Origin: Bradyrhizobium cytisi
Lineage (GTDB): Bacteria; Pseudomonadota; Alphaproteobacteria; Rhizobiales; Xanthobacteraceae
Length of the DNA: 64,000 bases
NCBI RefSeq assembly: GCF_008123515.1
Contig: NZ_VSSR01000061.1
Span: 49,426-113,425 of the forward strand
Direction of reading: 5' to 3'
Shown: positions 42,072 to 51,131 of the stretch, in pieces
How the letters are laid out: each line of letters opens with the position of its first letter
Position numbering within the stretch: the first letter of the stretch is position 1
The notes under the pieces: generated by a model
Told to the model about the DNA's origin: nothing
What the model saw: only the letters and a program-made list of their open reading frames with translations
The model's database searches: none
Position numbers and translations under genes: made by a program

Positions 42072-43715
42072 ATGACCCAGCCAAGCTTCGCGACCCATGA
42101 GGTCTTCAACCAGTCGCCACCGTTCGAGAACGTCGACCTGTTTGCCATCGATCGCCCGCTGGTCGACGCTGTGAAGGCCAATGGCGGCGCCGCCGCGGAG
42201 CGGGAGCTGTCCGAGTTCGGGAAACATTGGGGTTCGGCGGCGATGGCCGATCGCGGGCGAGCGGCGAACGAGAACACGCCGAAACTCCGCGCCTTCGATG
42301 CCAAGGGCAATCGCCGCGACCAGGTCGAGTTTCATCCCGCCTATCATGAACTGATGGCGCACAGCGCGCATGCCGGCGTGCACAATTCGACGTGGACGGC
42401 GGATGGGAAACCGGTGGGAGATGCCGCCGAAGTCATTCGTGCAGCAAAGTTCTACATGGCTTCGCAGGTCGAGACCGGGCATCTCTGCCCGATGACGATG
42501 ACCCGCGCCTCCGTCGCGGCGCTGGCGATGCAGCCGGACCTGCTCGCGCGTGTGATGCCGGTGTTATCGACGAAGAGCTATGATCCCGGCTTCACGCCGT
42601 GGTGGGACAAGCGCGGCATGACGCTCGGCATGGGCATGACCGAAAAGCAGGGCGGCACCGACGTGCGCGCCAACATCACGCGTGCGGTGCGCGACGGGAA
42701 CGCCTACCGCATCACCGGCCATAAATGGTTCATGTCGGCGCCGATGTGCGACGCGTTCCTGGTCCTGGCGCAGGCCGAGCAGGGACTGACCTGCTTCTTC
42801 ATGCCGCGCTTCGCGCCGGACGGATCGGTCAACGCGATGCAGTTCCAGCGGCTCAAGGACAAGCTCGGCAATCGTTCGAATGCGTCCTCGGAAGTCGAGT
42901 TCGTCGGCGCCCATGCCGAACGCGTTGGTGAAGAAGGCAAGGGCATCCGCACCATCATCCAGATGGTGCAGTTGACGCGGCAGGATTGCGCGATTGCCTC
43001 GGTCGGCCTGATGCGCTCGGGCCTCGCGCACGCGCTGCATCACGCCCGTCACCGCAGTGTCTTCCAGAAACATCTCGCCGATCAGCCCTTGATGCAGGCC
43101 GTGCTGTCCGACATGGCGCTGCATGTCGAGGCGAGCACCGCGCTCGTCATGCGGCTCTGCCGCGCTTTCGACCGCACGCCGCATGACGCGGCTGACGCGG
43201 CCTACATGCGTCTGCTGACGCCTGCGGTCAAATACTGGACCTGCAAGAGCGCACCGCCATTCCTTTACGAAGGAATGGAGTGCCTCGGCGGCAACGGCTA
43301 TGTCGAGGACGGCATTCTGGCGCGCCACTACCGGGAGTCGCCGGTCAACGCGATCTGGGAAGGCTCGGGCAACGTGATGTGCCTCGACGTGCTGCGCGCG
43401 CTCTCGCGCGAGCCGGAGGCGGCGATGGCCGTGCTGCAATCGCTTGCGGCCGAGACGAAAGATCTGCCCGGGGCGAGCGAGGCGGTCGTTCTCATCGGAA
43501 AAACCTTCCGTCGCGCCGACGGCGAGCGCGTCGCGCGGCTCGCGGTCGAGAAGCTGGCGCTGCTGGCCGCCGCAGCCGCACTCAACGGTGTCTCATCCCA
43601 CCACGCTGAGCTGTTCGCCGCGACGCGCCTCGCCGTCAATCACGCCAGCATGTACGGTGCCGTGGAGCTCGAGAGCGATGACGTGCGTGGGCTGCTGGAG
43701 CGGGCGCTGCCGTGA
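42072..43715 (+). CDS. aidB: acyl-CoA dehydrogenase family protein, AidB-type
   Basis: 547 residues resembling AidB rather than metabolic acyl-CoA dehydrogenases: ETGHLCPMTMTRASVAAL, DKRGMTLGMGMTEKQGGTDVRAN, TGHKWFMSAPMCDAFLVLAQ, LKDKLGNRSNASSEVEF and CLGGNGYVEDGILARHYRE. AidB is FAD-containing, DNA-binding and part of the adaptive response to alkylation in E. coli; the exact function is unresolved. No ada gene is in view. The stop overlaps the GTG start of the CPBP protease gene. Confidence 0.92.
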   Translation: MTQPSFATHEVFNQSPPFENVDLFAIDRPLVDAVKANGGAAAERELSEFGKHWGSAAMADRGRAANENTPKLRAFDAKGNRRDQVEFHPAYHELMAHSAHAGVHNSTWTADGKPVGDAAEVIRAAKFYMASQVETGHLCPMTMTRASVAALAMQPDLLARVMPVLSTKSYDPGFTPWWDKRGMTLGMGMTEKQGGTDVRANITRAVRDGNAYRITGHKWFMSAPMCDAFLVLAQAEQGLTCFFMPRFAPDGSVNAMQFQRLKDKLGNRSNASSEVEFVGAHAERVGEEGKGIRTIIQMVQLTRQDCAIASVGLMRSGLAHALHHARHRSVFQKHLADQPLMQAVLSDMALHVEASTALVMRLCRAFDRTPHDAADAAYMRLLTPAVKYWTCKSAPPFLYEGMECLGGNGYVEDGILARHYRESPVNAIWEGSGNVMCLDVLRALSREPEAAMAVLQSLAAETKDLPGASEAVVLIGKTFRRADGERVARLAVEKLALLAAAAALNGVSSHHAELFAATRLAVNHASMYGAVELESDDVRGLLERALP

Positions 43716-44503
43716 GCCTGCCAAACGAAAGCCTTCTGATGGACACCCTCAATCCCGATCATCCGCCGCTGATCTTGAGGCCTGCGCCCCTGCGCGTCTG
43801 GAAGTTCTGGGGCACAGCGCTGTGGGGCCTGCTTGTCTTTGTCGCGATGTTCGTCGGCCAGGTTGGGGCGGTCCTGCTACTGGGGGTCATGCGCGGGCTG
43901 CCGCTCGACATGAACTCGATCCAGTCGGTCGGCCGCGAACCGCAGGCGCTGGCGCTGTCCGTGATCATGGGCCTGCCTGCGACGCTCGCGGCGGTGTGGC
44001 TCGCCATCCGCATCAAGAAGGCATCCTTCGTTGACTATCTGGCGCTGCGCTGGCCGGCCTGGAGCCAGCTTTTGCTCGGCGCCGCCGGCCTCATCCTGGT
44101 CGTGATGGCCTGGGAGGTCGTGTCGCGATCCTTCGGCCGTGAGGCCACGCCAGGCTTCATGACCGACCTGTTGAAATCGGGCCGTGACAAGGGCGCCGCG
44201 CTGTTGCTGCTGTTCGCCTTCAGCGTGGCCGCGCCGATGTCGGAGGAGGTGCTCGCGCGCGGCTTCCTGTTCCGCGGCTGGTCGGCGAGCTTCCTGCGCG
44301 TGCCCGGCGCGATCATCCTGTCGTCGCTGGTGTGGACGGCGGTGCACCTGCAATACGATCTGTACTTCCTCGCCGAGGTGTTCTCCATCGGCCTCTGGTT
44401 CGGCTACATGCGCTACCGCGCCAACTCGCTCTGGCTCACGATCGTGCTGCATGCGCTGAACAACATGACGGCGGTGGTGCTGACGATGTGGCTGGGGGGC
44501 TGA
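43712..44503 (+). CDS. CPBP family intramembrane metalloprotease
   Basis: 263 residues, about seven membrane helices. Motifs EEVLARGFLFRGW (EExxxR), WTAVHLQYD (FxxxH-like) and IVLHALNNMTA (HxxxN) identify the CPBP/Abi (type II CAAX protease) family, with glutamate and histidine as catalytic residues. Starts with a GTG that overlaps the aidB stop (GTGA), so translation is probably coupled. Function and substrate unknown. Confidence 0.88.
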   Translation: MSLPNESLLMDTLNPDHPPLILRPAPLRVWKFWGTALWGLLVFVAMFVGQVGAVLLLGVMRGLPLDMNSIQSVGREPQALALSVIMGLPATLAAVWLAIRIKKASFVDYLALRWPAWSQLLLGAAGLILVVMAWEVVSRSFGREATPGFMTDLLKSGRDKGAALLLLFAFSVAAPMSEEVLARGFLFRGWSASFLRVPGAIILSSLVWTAVHLQYDLYFLAEVFSIGLWFGYMRYRANSLWLTIVLHALNNMTAVVLTMWLGG

Positions 44504-44507
44504 GGCC

Positions 44508-45431
44508 TCACGCCACCAACGCGATCGCGATCGGCATCGTGATCGCCGCCAAAATCGTTTGCAGCGTGATGATCTGCGCCAGCAGCGGTGCATCGCCGCC
44601 CATCTGGCGGGCCAGCACATAGGCGCTGGGCGAGGTCGGCACCGCCGCGCAGATCGCGACGATCGCGAGGTTGATACCTGACAGGCCGAACCAGACGGCG
44701 AGTGCCAGCGCGAGCACCGGCATCAGCGCCAGCTTGAACGCCACGCCCATCGTTGCACCGAGACTCGGGCGGAGCAGACCCTTGAGCTGGAGGCCGGCGC
44801 CGGTGACGAGCAGGCCGATGGCGAGCGAGGAACGGCCGAGCGCGTCGGCAACCTCGTGCCAGATTTTCGGCAGCGGCAGATGGGTCACGTTGATGAAGAG
44901 GCCGATCGCGCAGGCCCAGATCAGTGGATTGCGGATCACGGTCATGACGATGGCGCGCGTCGATTGCTTCTCCGGCGCGGCGTAATGCGCGAGCACGGCG
45001 ACGCTGAACACGTTGACCAGCGGAATGATCGCGACCATCGCGACCGAGGCCAGCGCCAGCCCGACGTCACCGTACAGATTGGCGGAGACCGACAGCGCGA
45101 CATAGGTCTGCCAGCGAGTCGCGCCCTGGAAGATCGAGGTGAAGGCGGGGCCGTCGATGTCGAGGCGCGCCAAGGCTGGCCGCAGCGCAAGGCACAACAG
45201 CGACATCGCCAGCGCCGACAGCAGCAGCGCGCCGCCGACGCCGGCGACCGGCACTTTTGTGAGGTCGGCCTTCACCAGCGTCTGGATCAGCAGCATCGGA
45301 AACAGCACGAAATAAGTCAGCCGCTCCAGCCCATGCCATTGCGTGTCGAGCCGCATCAGGCTGCGCCTGAGCACCACGCCGAGCACGATGAGGATGAAGA
45401 CCGGCAGCAGCGCCGCGATCACGACGGCCAT
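44508..45431 (-). CDS. AEC family transporter
   Basis: 307 residues with ten predicted membrane helices (VVIAALLPVFILIVLGVVLRR, then FVLFPMLLIQTLVKADL). The family (auxin efflux carrier/malonate carriers) exports or imports organic acids; the substrate is unknown. The start is an ATG 3 nt past the ruvX stop; both are on the minus strand and form an operon. Its 3' end faces the CPBP gene at 5 nt. Confidence 0.9.
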   Translation of the reverse strand: MAVVIAALLPVFILIVLGVVLRRSLMRLDTQWHGLERLTYFVLFPMLLIQTLVKADLTKVPVAGVGGALLLSALAMSLLCLALRPALARLDIDGPAFTSIFQGATRWQTYVALSVSANLYGDVGLALASVAMVAIIPLVNVFSVAVLAHYAAPEKQSTRAIVMTVIRNPLIWACAIGLFINVTHLPLPKIWHEVADALGRSSLAIGLLVTGAGLQLKGLLRPSLGATMGVAFKLALMPVLALALAVWFGLSGINLAIVAICAAVPTSPSAYVLARQMGGDAPLLAQIITLQTILAAITMPIAIALVA

Positions 45432-45434
45432 GGA

Positions 45435-45926
45435 TCAGCCATTCTCTGAAGCCGTACGAAGATTGGCGAGCCGGTCGAGCGCGCCCTGCAGGATGAAGAT
45501 CGCGGCGTGCTCGTCGATCACCTCGGCGCGCTTGGCGCGGCTGACGTCCATGCCGATCAGCTCGCGCTCGACCGCTGCGGTCGAGAGGCGCTCGTCCCAG
45601 AGGCCGATCGGAAGCGTGGTCAGGTTGGCCAGATTGCGCGCAAACGCGCGGGTCGACTGGGCGCGCGGGCCCTCGCTGCCGTCCATGTTGATGGGCAGGC
45701 CGAGCACGAAGCCGACCACCTTGCGTTCGGCTGCGATGGCGAGCAGCCGCGCGGCGTCCTGCTTGAACGCCTTGCGCTGGATGGTCTCGACACCGGTCGC
45801 GAGCCGGCGGTCCGGATTGGATACGGCAACGCCAATGGTCTTGGTGCCAAGATCAAGGCCGATCAACCCGCCGCGGTCGGGCCAGTGGGTTGCAGCATCG
45901 ACGAGGGGCAGGATAAGAGCCGGCAT
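45435..45926 (-). CDS. ruvX: Holliday junction resolvase-like RuvX (YqgF)
   Basis: 163 residues, RNase H-like fold. IGLDLGTKTIGVAVSN holds the first Asp, GFVLGLPINMDGSEGP the second motif with the Gly/Pro region, LWDERLSTAAVERELIG the third with the conserved Glu, and VIDEHAAIFILQ the fourth Asp. In other bacteria YqgF family proteins act in rRNA 16S 5'-end processing or Holliday junction resolution. It precedes the AEC transporter gene. Confidence 0.94.
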   Translation of the reverse strand: MPALILPLVDAATHWPDRGGLIGLDLGTKTIGVAVSNPDRRLATGVETIQRKAFKQDAARLLAIAAERKVVGFVLGLPINMDGSEGPRAQSTRAFARNLANLTTLPIGLWDERLSTAAVERELIGMDVSRAKRAEVIDEHAAIFILQGALDRLANLRTASENG

Positions 45927-46002
45927 GGACTAGCGCATATCACGCGTCGCGCCGCGGAGTGAACCCTGATCTTGGCTCCCGTTGCGTTGCGGCGGTGGTT
46001 CA

Positions 46003-46893
46003 TTAGGCCGCGATGATGTCGTCGTCCCTGGTCAGGCATGACAGGAAGCCATGAAGCGCGCTGGTTTGATGGCCGGCGCGGCGCTGGATGAACAGCGTCT
46101 CGACGCGGGCATGCGACGGGCTCAGCGCGTGCATCGTCACGCTGCCGTTCATCGCGCTGCGCTCGACCACCGCGCGCGGCAGGAGCGTCACGCCCATGTC
46201 GGCGGCGACGCAGCCGATCATGCCGTCGAGCGTGCCGAGCTCGAAGCGCGCTGCCGAAGGCCAGCCGAATTCGACGAAGATCTGCTCGAGCCGCTGCCGA
46301 TAGGTGCAACCGGTGCGGAACGCGAGCGCCGTCGGGCCGGATTCCGGCGTGCCGGCGCGCAGCTCGGCAAGCGAGGCCCAGCGCCGCGCGCTGACCAGCA
46401 CCAGCTCTTCGCGAAATGCGCTTGTTACGGTGAGGTCGGCGTGCGCGACGGGGCCGGCGACGAAGGCGCCATCGAGCATGCCTTCGAGCACACCGGTGAC
46501 GAGATCGGCGGTCGGCGACGTGCGCAGGCTCAGCCGCACGGCGGGGAAACGGCGGTGGAAATCGGCCAGCAGCGGCGGCAGCCGCACTGCCGCCGTCGTC
46601 TCCATCGATCCGATCGAAAGCGGCCCCTTCGGCTCGCCGTCGTCGCGCGCGGCGAGCACGGCTTCGCGCGACAACGCCGCCATACGCTGCGCGTAAGGCA
46701 AAAGGCGTTTGCCGGCGCCGGTCAGCGTCATGCCGCGGCTGTGACGCTCGAACAGCGCAGTGCCGATCTCGGCCTCCAATGCCTTGATGCGCTGGGTGAC
46801 GTTGGATTGCACCGTGTTGAGCTCTTCGGCGGCGCGCGTGATGCCCCCGGTGCGGGCGACCGCGGCAAAGGTCTGGATGTCGCTGAGTTCCAC
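46003..46893 (-). CDS. LysR family transcriptional regulator
   Basis: About 296 residues. The winged HTH is MELSDIQTFAAVARTGGITRAAEELNTVQSNVTQRIKALEAEIG, then an effector domain with RTSPTADLVTGVLEGMLDGAFVAG. The GTG at 46893 (VELSDIQTF) gives the standard LysR start, though an ATG at 46923 adds ten residues (MLPSQKRNDA). Divergent from two nitronate monooxygenase-like genes with a palindromic T-N11-A site between them, so it likely regulates them. Confidence 0.92.
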   Translation of the reverse strand: MELSDIQTFAAVARTGGITRAAEELNTVQSNVTQRIKALEAEIGTALFERHSRGMTLTGAGKRLLPYAQRMAALSREAVLAARDDGEPKGPLSIGSMETTAAVRLPPLLADFHRRFPAVRLSLRTSPTADLVTGVLEGMLDGAFVAGPVAHADLTVTSAFREELVLVSARRWASLAELRAGTPESGPTALAFRTGCTYRQRLEQIFVEFGWPSAARFELGTLDGMIGCVAADMGVTLLPRAVVERSAMNGSVTMHALSPSHARVETLFIQRRAGHQTSALHGFLSCLTRDDDIIAA

Positions 46894-46930
46894 GGCGTCG
46901 TTTCGCTTTTGTGATGGCAGCATTCGCTAC

Positions 46931-46949
46931 AATTCATTTTTCGAGAATT
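46931..46949. promoter_or_regulatory. candidate LysR box upstream of nitronate monooxygenase genes
   Basis: AATTC-N9-GAATT (AATTCATTTTTCGAGAATT) contains T-N11-A with TC/GA flanks, the classical LysR recognition shape. It is located mid-way in the 96-nt divergent gap. Confidence 0.55.
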
Positions 46950-46989
46950 CTAGTTGCGCCTAATGTCTCTGTCCAGAGCGGGAGAACTC

Positions 46990-47967
46990 ATGCCGATCAC
47001 CACGCCGCTGACGGAGCTTCTCGGGATCAGGCATCCGATCCTGTCGGCGCCCATGGACACGATCGCGGGCTGCCGGCTCACCCGCGCCGTCAGCGAGGCC
47101 GGCGGCTTCGGGATCCTCGGTGGTGGCTACGGTGACCGCGCCCGACTTCAGGCTGAGGCCGCGGAGTTGAAGGGTTTTGCGCCGTTCGGCATCGGCTTCA
47201 TCACCTGGAGCCTGGCAAAACAACCTGACCTTCTCGACATCGCGCTCGATGCCAGCCCGCAGGTCGTCATGCTGTCGTTCGGCGATCCCGCGCCGTTCGC
47301 GCCGCAGATCAAGGCCAGCGGTGCGCGATTGATGTGCCAGGTCCAGAGCGAGGACATGGCGAAACAGGCGCTCGATGCCGGCGCGGAGATCTTGATCGCG
47401 CAGGGGACAGAGGCGGGCGGCCATGGCGCCTCGCGAACGACAGTCGATATCGTGCCTGCGATCGTCGATCTCGTGGCCGGGCGCGTGCCCGTCGTCGCCG
47501 CCGGCGGGATCGCCGATGGTCGGGGCCTCGCCGCGATGATGATGCTGGGCGCCTCCGGCGTGCTGGTCGGCACGCGCTTCTATGCGAGCGTGGAGGCCAA
47601 TGCCGCTGCGGACGCCAAGGAGCGCATCCGGACAGCCGATGCCAACGATACGGTGCGCGGCGTTGTTCCCGACTGGTCGCGAAAACTGTTCTGGCCGGCG
47701 CCGTTTACCGCGCGAACGCTGGTCAACGGCTTTATCAAGAGCTGGACGGGCCGTGAGATTGAGCTGATGCAGCGCGCAGACGACGTTGCCAAGGAATACG
47801 CCGCGGCAAAAATGGCGGGCGATTTCGAAATCGCGGCCGTCTTCGCGGGAGAAGCGGTCGGCCTGATCCATGATATTCCACCGGCGGCCGAGATCGTCGT
47901 ACGGATTGCGACCGAGGCCGAGCAGCTCCTTGCCGGCCGGCGCAACTCCATCGCATCGCTCGCCTGA
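46990..47967 (+). CDS. nitronate monooxygenase family protein (first of two)
   Basis: 325 residues, FMN-dependent NMO/2-nitropropane dioxygenase-like TIM barrel: ILSAPMDTIAGCRLTRAVSEAGGFGILGGGYG, IAQGTEAGGHGAS (with the His), VPVVAAGGIADGRGLAAMMMLGASGVLVGTRF. Oxidises alkyl nitronates such as propionate-3-nitronate, or may have another flavin-dependent role. The ATG follows GGGAG. It is 17 nt before its paralogue and both are preceded by a divergent LysR. Confidence 0.9.
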   Translation: MPITTPLTELLGIRHPILSAPMDTIAGCRLTRAVSEAGGFGILGGGYGDRARLQAEAAELKGFAPFGIGFITWSLAKQPDLLDIALDASPQVVMLSFGDPAPFAPQIKASGARLMCQVQSEDMAKQALDAGAEILIAQGTEAGGHGASRTTVDIVPAIVDLVAGRVPVVAAGGIADGRGLAAMMMLGASGVLVGTRFYASVEANAAADAKERIRTADANDTVRGVVPDWSRKLFWPAPFTARTLVNGFIKSWTGREIELMQRADDVAKEYAAAKMAGDFEIAAVFAGEAVGLIHDIPPAAEIVVRIATEAEQLLAGRRNSIASLA

Positions 47968-47984
47968 ACCAAGAGAGACACGCC

Positions 47985-49061
47985 ATGTGGCCTGACCGTC
48001 GACTGATCGATCTCTTCAAGACCGAATTTCCGATCGTGCTGGCGCCGATGGCCGGCGTGATGGACGCCGAACTGGTGATCGCGGTGGCAGAGGGCGGCGG
48101 CCTCGGCTCGTTGCCGAGCGCGATGCTGTCGCCGGAGAAGGCGCGCGAGCAGGTCAACATCATCCGCCAGCGCGTGAAGGCGCCGGTCAACATGAACTTC
48201 TTCTGCCACACGCCGATCGAGCTCACGGCCGAAGCCGAAGCGCGCTGGAATCAGCGGCTCGCGGGCTATTACGCCGAGCATGGCCTCGATCCCGCTGCGC
48301 CGATCAATGCGGCGAACCGCGCACCGTTCGATGCCTCCTTCTGCGAGGTCGTCGAGGAGCTGAAGCCGGAGGTCGTCAGCTTCCATTTCGGCCTGCCGGA
48401 GCCGGCGCTGCTCAAGCGCGTCAAGGCGGCAGGCTGTCTCGTCATCTCGTCCGCCACGACGGTGAAGGAAGCGGTTTGGCTCGAACAGCGCGGCGTCGAT
48501 GCCGTCATTGCGCAAGGCGCCGAGGCCGGCGGCCATCGCGGCATGTTCCTGACCGACAAGATCTCGGAGCAGCCCGGCACGTTCGCGCTGGTGCCGCAGG
48601 TCGCCGATGCCGTGAAGGTGCCGGTGATCGCGGCCGGCGGCATCGCCGACGGGCGCGGCATCGCAGCCGCCTTTGCGCTCGGCGCCTCCGGCGTGCAGAT
48701 CGGCAGCGCGTACTTGCGCTGTCCGGAGTCCAAGGTCAGCGCAGGCGGCCGCAAGGCGCTTGCCGAGGCGCGGGACGATTCCACCGTCATCACCAATGTG
48801 ATGACCGGCCGCCCGGCGCGCGGTGTCCAGAACCGGCTGATGTGCGAGGCCGGCCCGATCTCGCCGGACGCGCCGCCGTTTCCCCATGCGGCGACGGCGC
48901 TGGGGCCGCTGAAGACGGCTGCCGAAAAGCAGGGCAGGGTGGATTTCACCAATCTCTGGGCCGGACAGGCCATCGCGCTCGGCCGTGAGGTCCCCGCGGC
49001 CGAATTGACCCGGGATCTGGCAAGATCGGCGCTGGCCCGGCTGCGGCAGATGGCCGGGTAG
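47985..49061 (+). CDS. nitronate monooxygenase family protein (second of two)
   Basis: 358 residues, same family: FPIVLAPMAGVMDAELVIAVAEGGGLGSLPSAM, VNMNFFCHT, VIAQGAEAGGHRGMF and VPVIAAGGIADGRGIAAAFALGASGVQIGSAYL. It differs from the first copy in the N-terminal half and in a longer C-terminus (GPISPDAPPFPHAA, TNLWAGQAIALGRE), so the two are paralogous, not a recent duplication. Confidence 0.9.
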   Translation: MWPDRRLIDLFKTEFPIVLAPMAGVMDAELVIAVAEGGGLGSLPSAMLSPEKAREQVNIIRQRVKAPVNMNFFCHTPIELTAEAEARWNQRLAGYYAEHGLDPAAPINAANRAPFDASFCEVVEELKPEVVSFHFGLPEPALLKRVKAAGCLVISSATTVKEAVWLEQRGVDAVIAQGAEAGGHRGMFLTDKISEQPGTFALVPQVADAVKVPVIAAGGIADGRGIAAAFALGASGVQIGSAYLRCPESKVSAGGRKALAEARDDSTVITNVMTGRPARGVQNRLMCEAGPISPDAPPFPHAATALGPLKTAAEKQGRVDFTNLWAGQAIALGREVPAAELTRDLARSALARLRQMAG

Positions 49062-49137
49062 CTGCCGGCGCCGGTTGCGGCGCAAAACCGGCCTCTGCTA
49101 TACGGCACATAGGTTTTGCCGTGAGAGGCCTTATACA

Positions 49138-49425
49138 ATGTCCGTCGACGCCGCTACCGTCCGCCGCATCGCGCATCTGGCGCGTATTGCGGTTTCCGAG
49201 GACGAGGTTCCGCATCTGCAGGGCGAGCTCAACGCCATGCTCGCCTTTGTCGAGCAGCTCTCCGAGGTCAATGTCGAAGGCGTGGAGCCCATGACCTCGG
49301 TCACCCCGATGCAGATGAAGAAGCGGCAAGACGTGGTCAATGACGGCGAGATCGCCGACGATATCGTTGCCAACGCGCCTGCGACCGAAGGTCACTTCTT
49401 CCTGGTGCCCAAGGTTGTTGAGTAG
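49138..49425 (+). CDS. gatC: Asp-tRNA(Asn)/Glu-tRNA(Gln) amidotransferase subunit C
   Basis: 95 residues, MSVDAATVRRIAHLARIAVSE typical of GatC, then LNAMLAFVEQLSEVNVEGVEPMTSV and FFLVPKVVE. It stabilises the GatA-GatB complex. The ATG at 49138 follows a region of GAGAGGCC; the frame to 49075 is not a better start. It heads gatC-orf71-gatA-orf98-gatB. Confidence 0.95.
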   Translation: MSVDAATVRRIAHLARIAVSEDEVPHLQGELNAMLAFVEQLSEVNVEGVEPMTSVTPMQMKKRQDVVNDGEIADDIVANAPATEGHFFLVPKVVE

Positions 49426-49443
49426 CTTTTAGGGCCAAGTCCG

Positions 49444-49659
49444 ATGTGCATGCTTTGCGACGATGAGAAGGCCTATCAGGCCTACATGAACTACCTCGAC
49501 AAGATGGAGCGGCAGGGCAAGGCTGCCGATCCCAATGTCGCCGTCAATGCCGTGCTCGACGAGATCGAGGCCGCTGCGAACGCCGCCGCCAAGAAAAAAG
49601 ACGACCCGGCCAACGACAAGACCCTCTCTCCCTTCTTCTGCAGCCCGATCAATAAATGA
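49444..49659 (+). CDS. small conserved protein within the gat operon (71 aa)
   Basis: 71 residues, MCMLCDDEKAYQAYMNYLDKM with an N-terminal CxxC and helical core, ending KTLSPFFCSPINK. Its stop overlaps the ATG of gatA (ATGA), so expression is probably coupled to gatA. I recognise no family or motif beyond the CxxC, and no function is known. The location between gatC and gatA is unusual, as GatCAB operons are normally contiguous. Confidence 0.75.
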   Translation: MCMLCDDEKAYQAYMNYLDKMERQGKAADPNVAVNAVLDEIEAAANAAAKKKDDPANDKTLSPFFCSPINK

Positions 49660-51131
49660 CCGATTTGACATCGCTGACGCTCGCCGAGGCCCGCAAGGGT
49701 CTCGCCGACAAGACTTTCACGTCACTCGAGCTGACCGACGCGCATCTTTCAGCGATCGAAGCCGCGCGCGTGCTCAATGCCTTCGTGATGGAGACGCCCG
49801 ATCGCGCGCGTGACATGGCCAAGGCCGTGGACGAGAAGATCGCCAAGGGCGACGCCGGCCCGCTCGCCGGTATCCCGCTCGGCATCAAGGATCTGTTCGC
49901 GACCAAGGGCGTGCGCACCACGGCGTGCTCGAAGATCCTCGGCAATTTCGTGCCGACCTACGAGTCGACCATCACCTCGCAGCTCTGGCGCGACGGCGCG
50001 GTGATGCTCGGCAAGCTCAACAATGACGAGTTCGCGATGGGCTCGGCGAACGAGACCTCGTGCTTCGGTCCCGTCGCCAATCCCTGGCGGCGCGACGGAA
50101 GCAACACCACGCTGGTGCCGGGCGGCTCGTCCGGCGGCTCGGCCTCCGCGGTGGCGGCGCTGCTCTGCATGGGCGCGACCGCGACCGACACCGGCGGCTC
50201 GATCCGCCAGCCGGCTGCGTTCACCGCAACCGTCGGCATCAAGCCGACCTATGGCCGTTGCTCGCGCTGGGGCATCGTCGCCTTTGCCTCCTCGCTCGAC
50301 CAGGCCGGGCCGATCGCGCGCAGCACGCGCGATGCGGCGATGCTGCTGCGCTCGATGGCCGGTCACGATCCGAAGGACACGACCTCCGTCGACATTGCCG
50401 TGCCGGACTACGAAGCCGCGATCGGCAAGTCCGTGAAGGGCCTCAGGATCGGCATCCCCAAGGAATATCGTCTCGACGGCATGCCGGCCGAAATCGAAAA
50501 ACTCTGGAGCGAGGGGGCGGCCTGGCTGAAGGCGGCCGGCGCCGAGCTCGTCGAGGTGTCGCTGCCGCACACCAAATACGCGCTGCCGGCTTATTACATC
50601 GTGGCGCCGGCGGAGGCCTCGTCGAACCTCGCGCGCTATGACGGTGTCCGCTATGGCCTGCGCGAGCAGGGCAAGAGCATCACCGAGCTCTACGAGAACA
50701 CCCGCGCCAGAGGCTTTGGCGCGGAGGTGCGCCGCCGCGTCATGATCGGCACCTATGTTCTCTCGGCCGGCTATTACGATGCTTATTACCTGCGTGCCCA
50801 GAAGGTGCGCACGCTGATCAAGAAGGATTTTGAGGATTGCTTCGCCAAGGGCGTCAACGCGATCCTGACGCCGGCGACGCCGTCGGCGGCCTTCGGCATC
50901 GGCGAGAAGGGCGGCGCCGACCCCGTCGAGATGTATCTCAACGACATCTTCACGGTCACGGTGAACATGGCGGGCCTGCCGGGCATCGCCGTGCCCGCCG
51001 GCAAGGACGCGCAGGGCCTGCCGCTCGGCCTGCAGCTGATCGGCCGTCCGTTCGACGAGGAGACGCTGTTCTCGCTCAGTGAGGTGATCGAGCAGGCCGC
51101 AGGCCGCTTCACGCCCGCGAGGTGGTGGTGA
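49656..51131 (+). CDS. gatA: Asp-tRNA(Asn)/Glu-tRNA(Gln) amidotransferase subunit A
   Basis: 491 residues, amidase family. GIPLGIKDLFATKGVRTTACSKIL contains the catalytic Lys, PGGSSGGSASAVAALL the Ser and TDTGGSIRQPAAFTATVGIKPTYGR the nucleophile Ser. It liberates ammonia from glutamine for amidation of misacylated Asp-tRNA(Asn) and/or Glu-tRNA(Gln). Its start overlaps the small ORF stop. Confidence 0.97.
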   Translation: MTDLTSLTLAEARKGLADKTFTSLELTDAHLSAIEAARVLNAFVMETPDRARDMAKAVDEKIAKGDAGPLAGIPLGIKDLFATKGVRTTACSKILGNFVPTYESTITSQLWRDGAVMLGKLNNDEFAMGSANETSCFGPVANPWRRDGSNTTLVPGGSSGGSASAVAALLCMGATATDTGGSIRQPAAFTATVGIKPTYGRCSRWGIVAFASSLDQAGPIARSTRDAAMLLRSMAGHDPKDTTSVDIAVPDYEAAIGKSVKGLRIGIPKEYRLDGMPAEIEKLWSEGAAWLKAAGAELVEVSLPHTKYALPAYYIVAPAEASSNLARYDGVRYGLREQGKSITELYENTRARGFGAEVRRRVMIGTYVLSAGYYDAYYLRAQKVRTLIKKDFEDCFAKGVNAILTPATPSAAFGIGEKGGADPVEMYLNDIFTVTVNMAGLPGIAVPAGKDAQGLPLGLQLIGRPFDEETLFSLSEVIEQAAGRFTPARWW

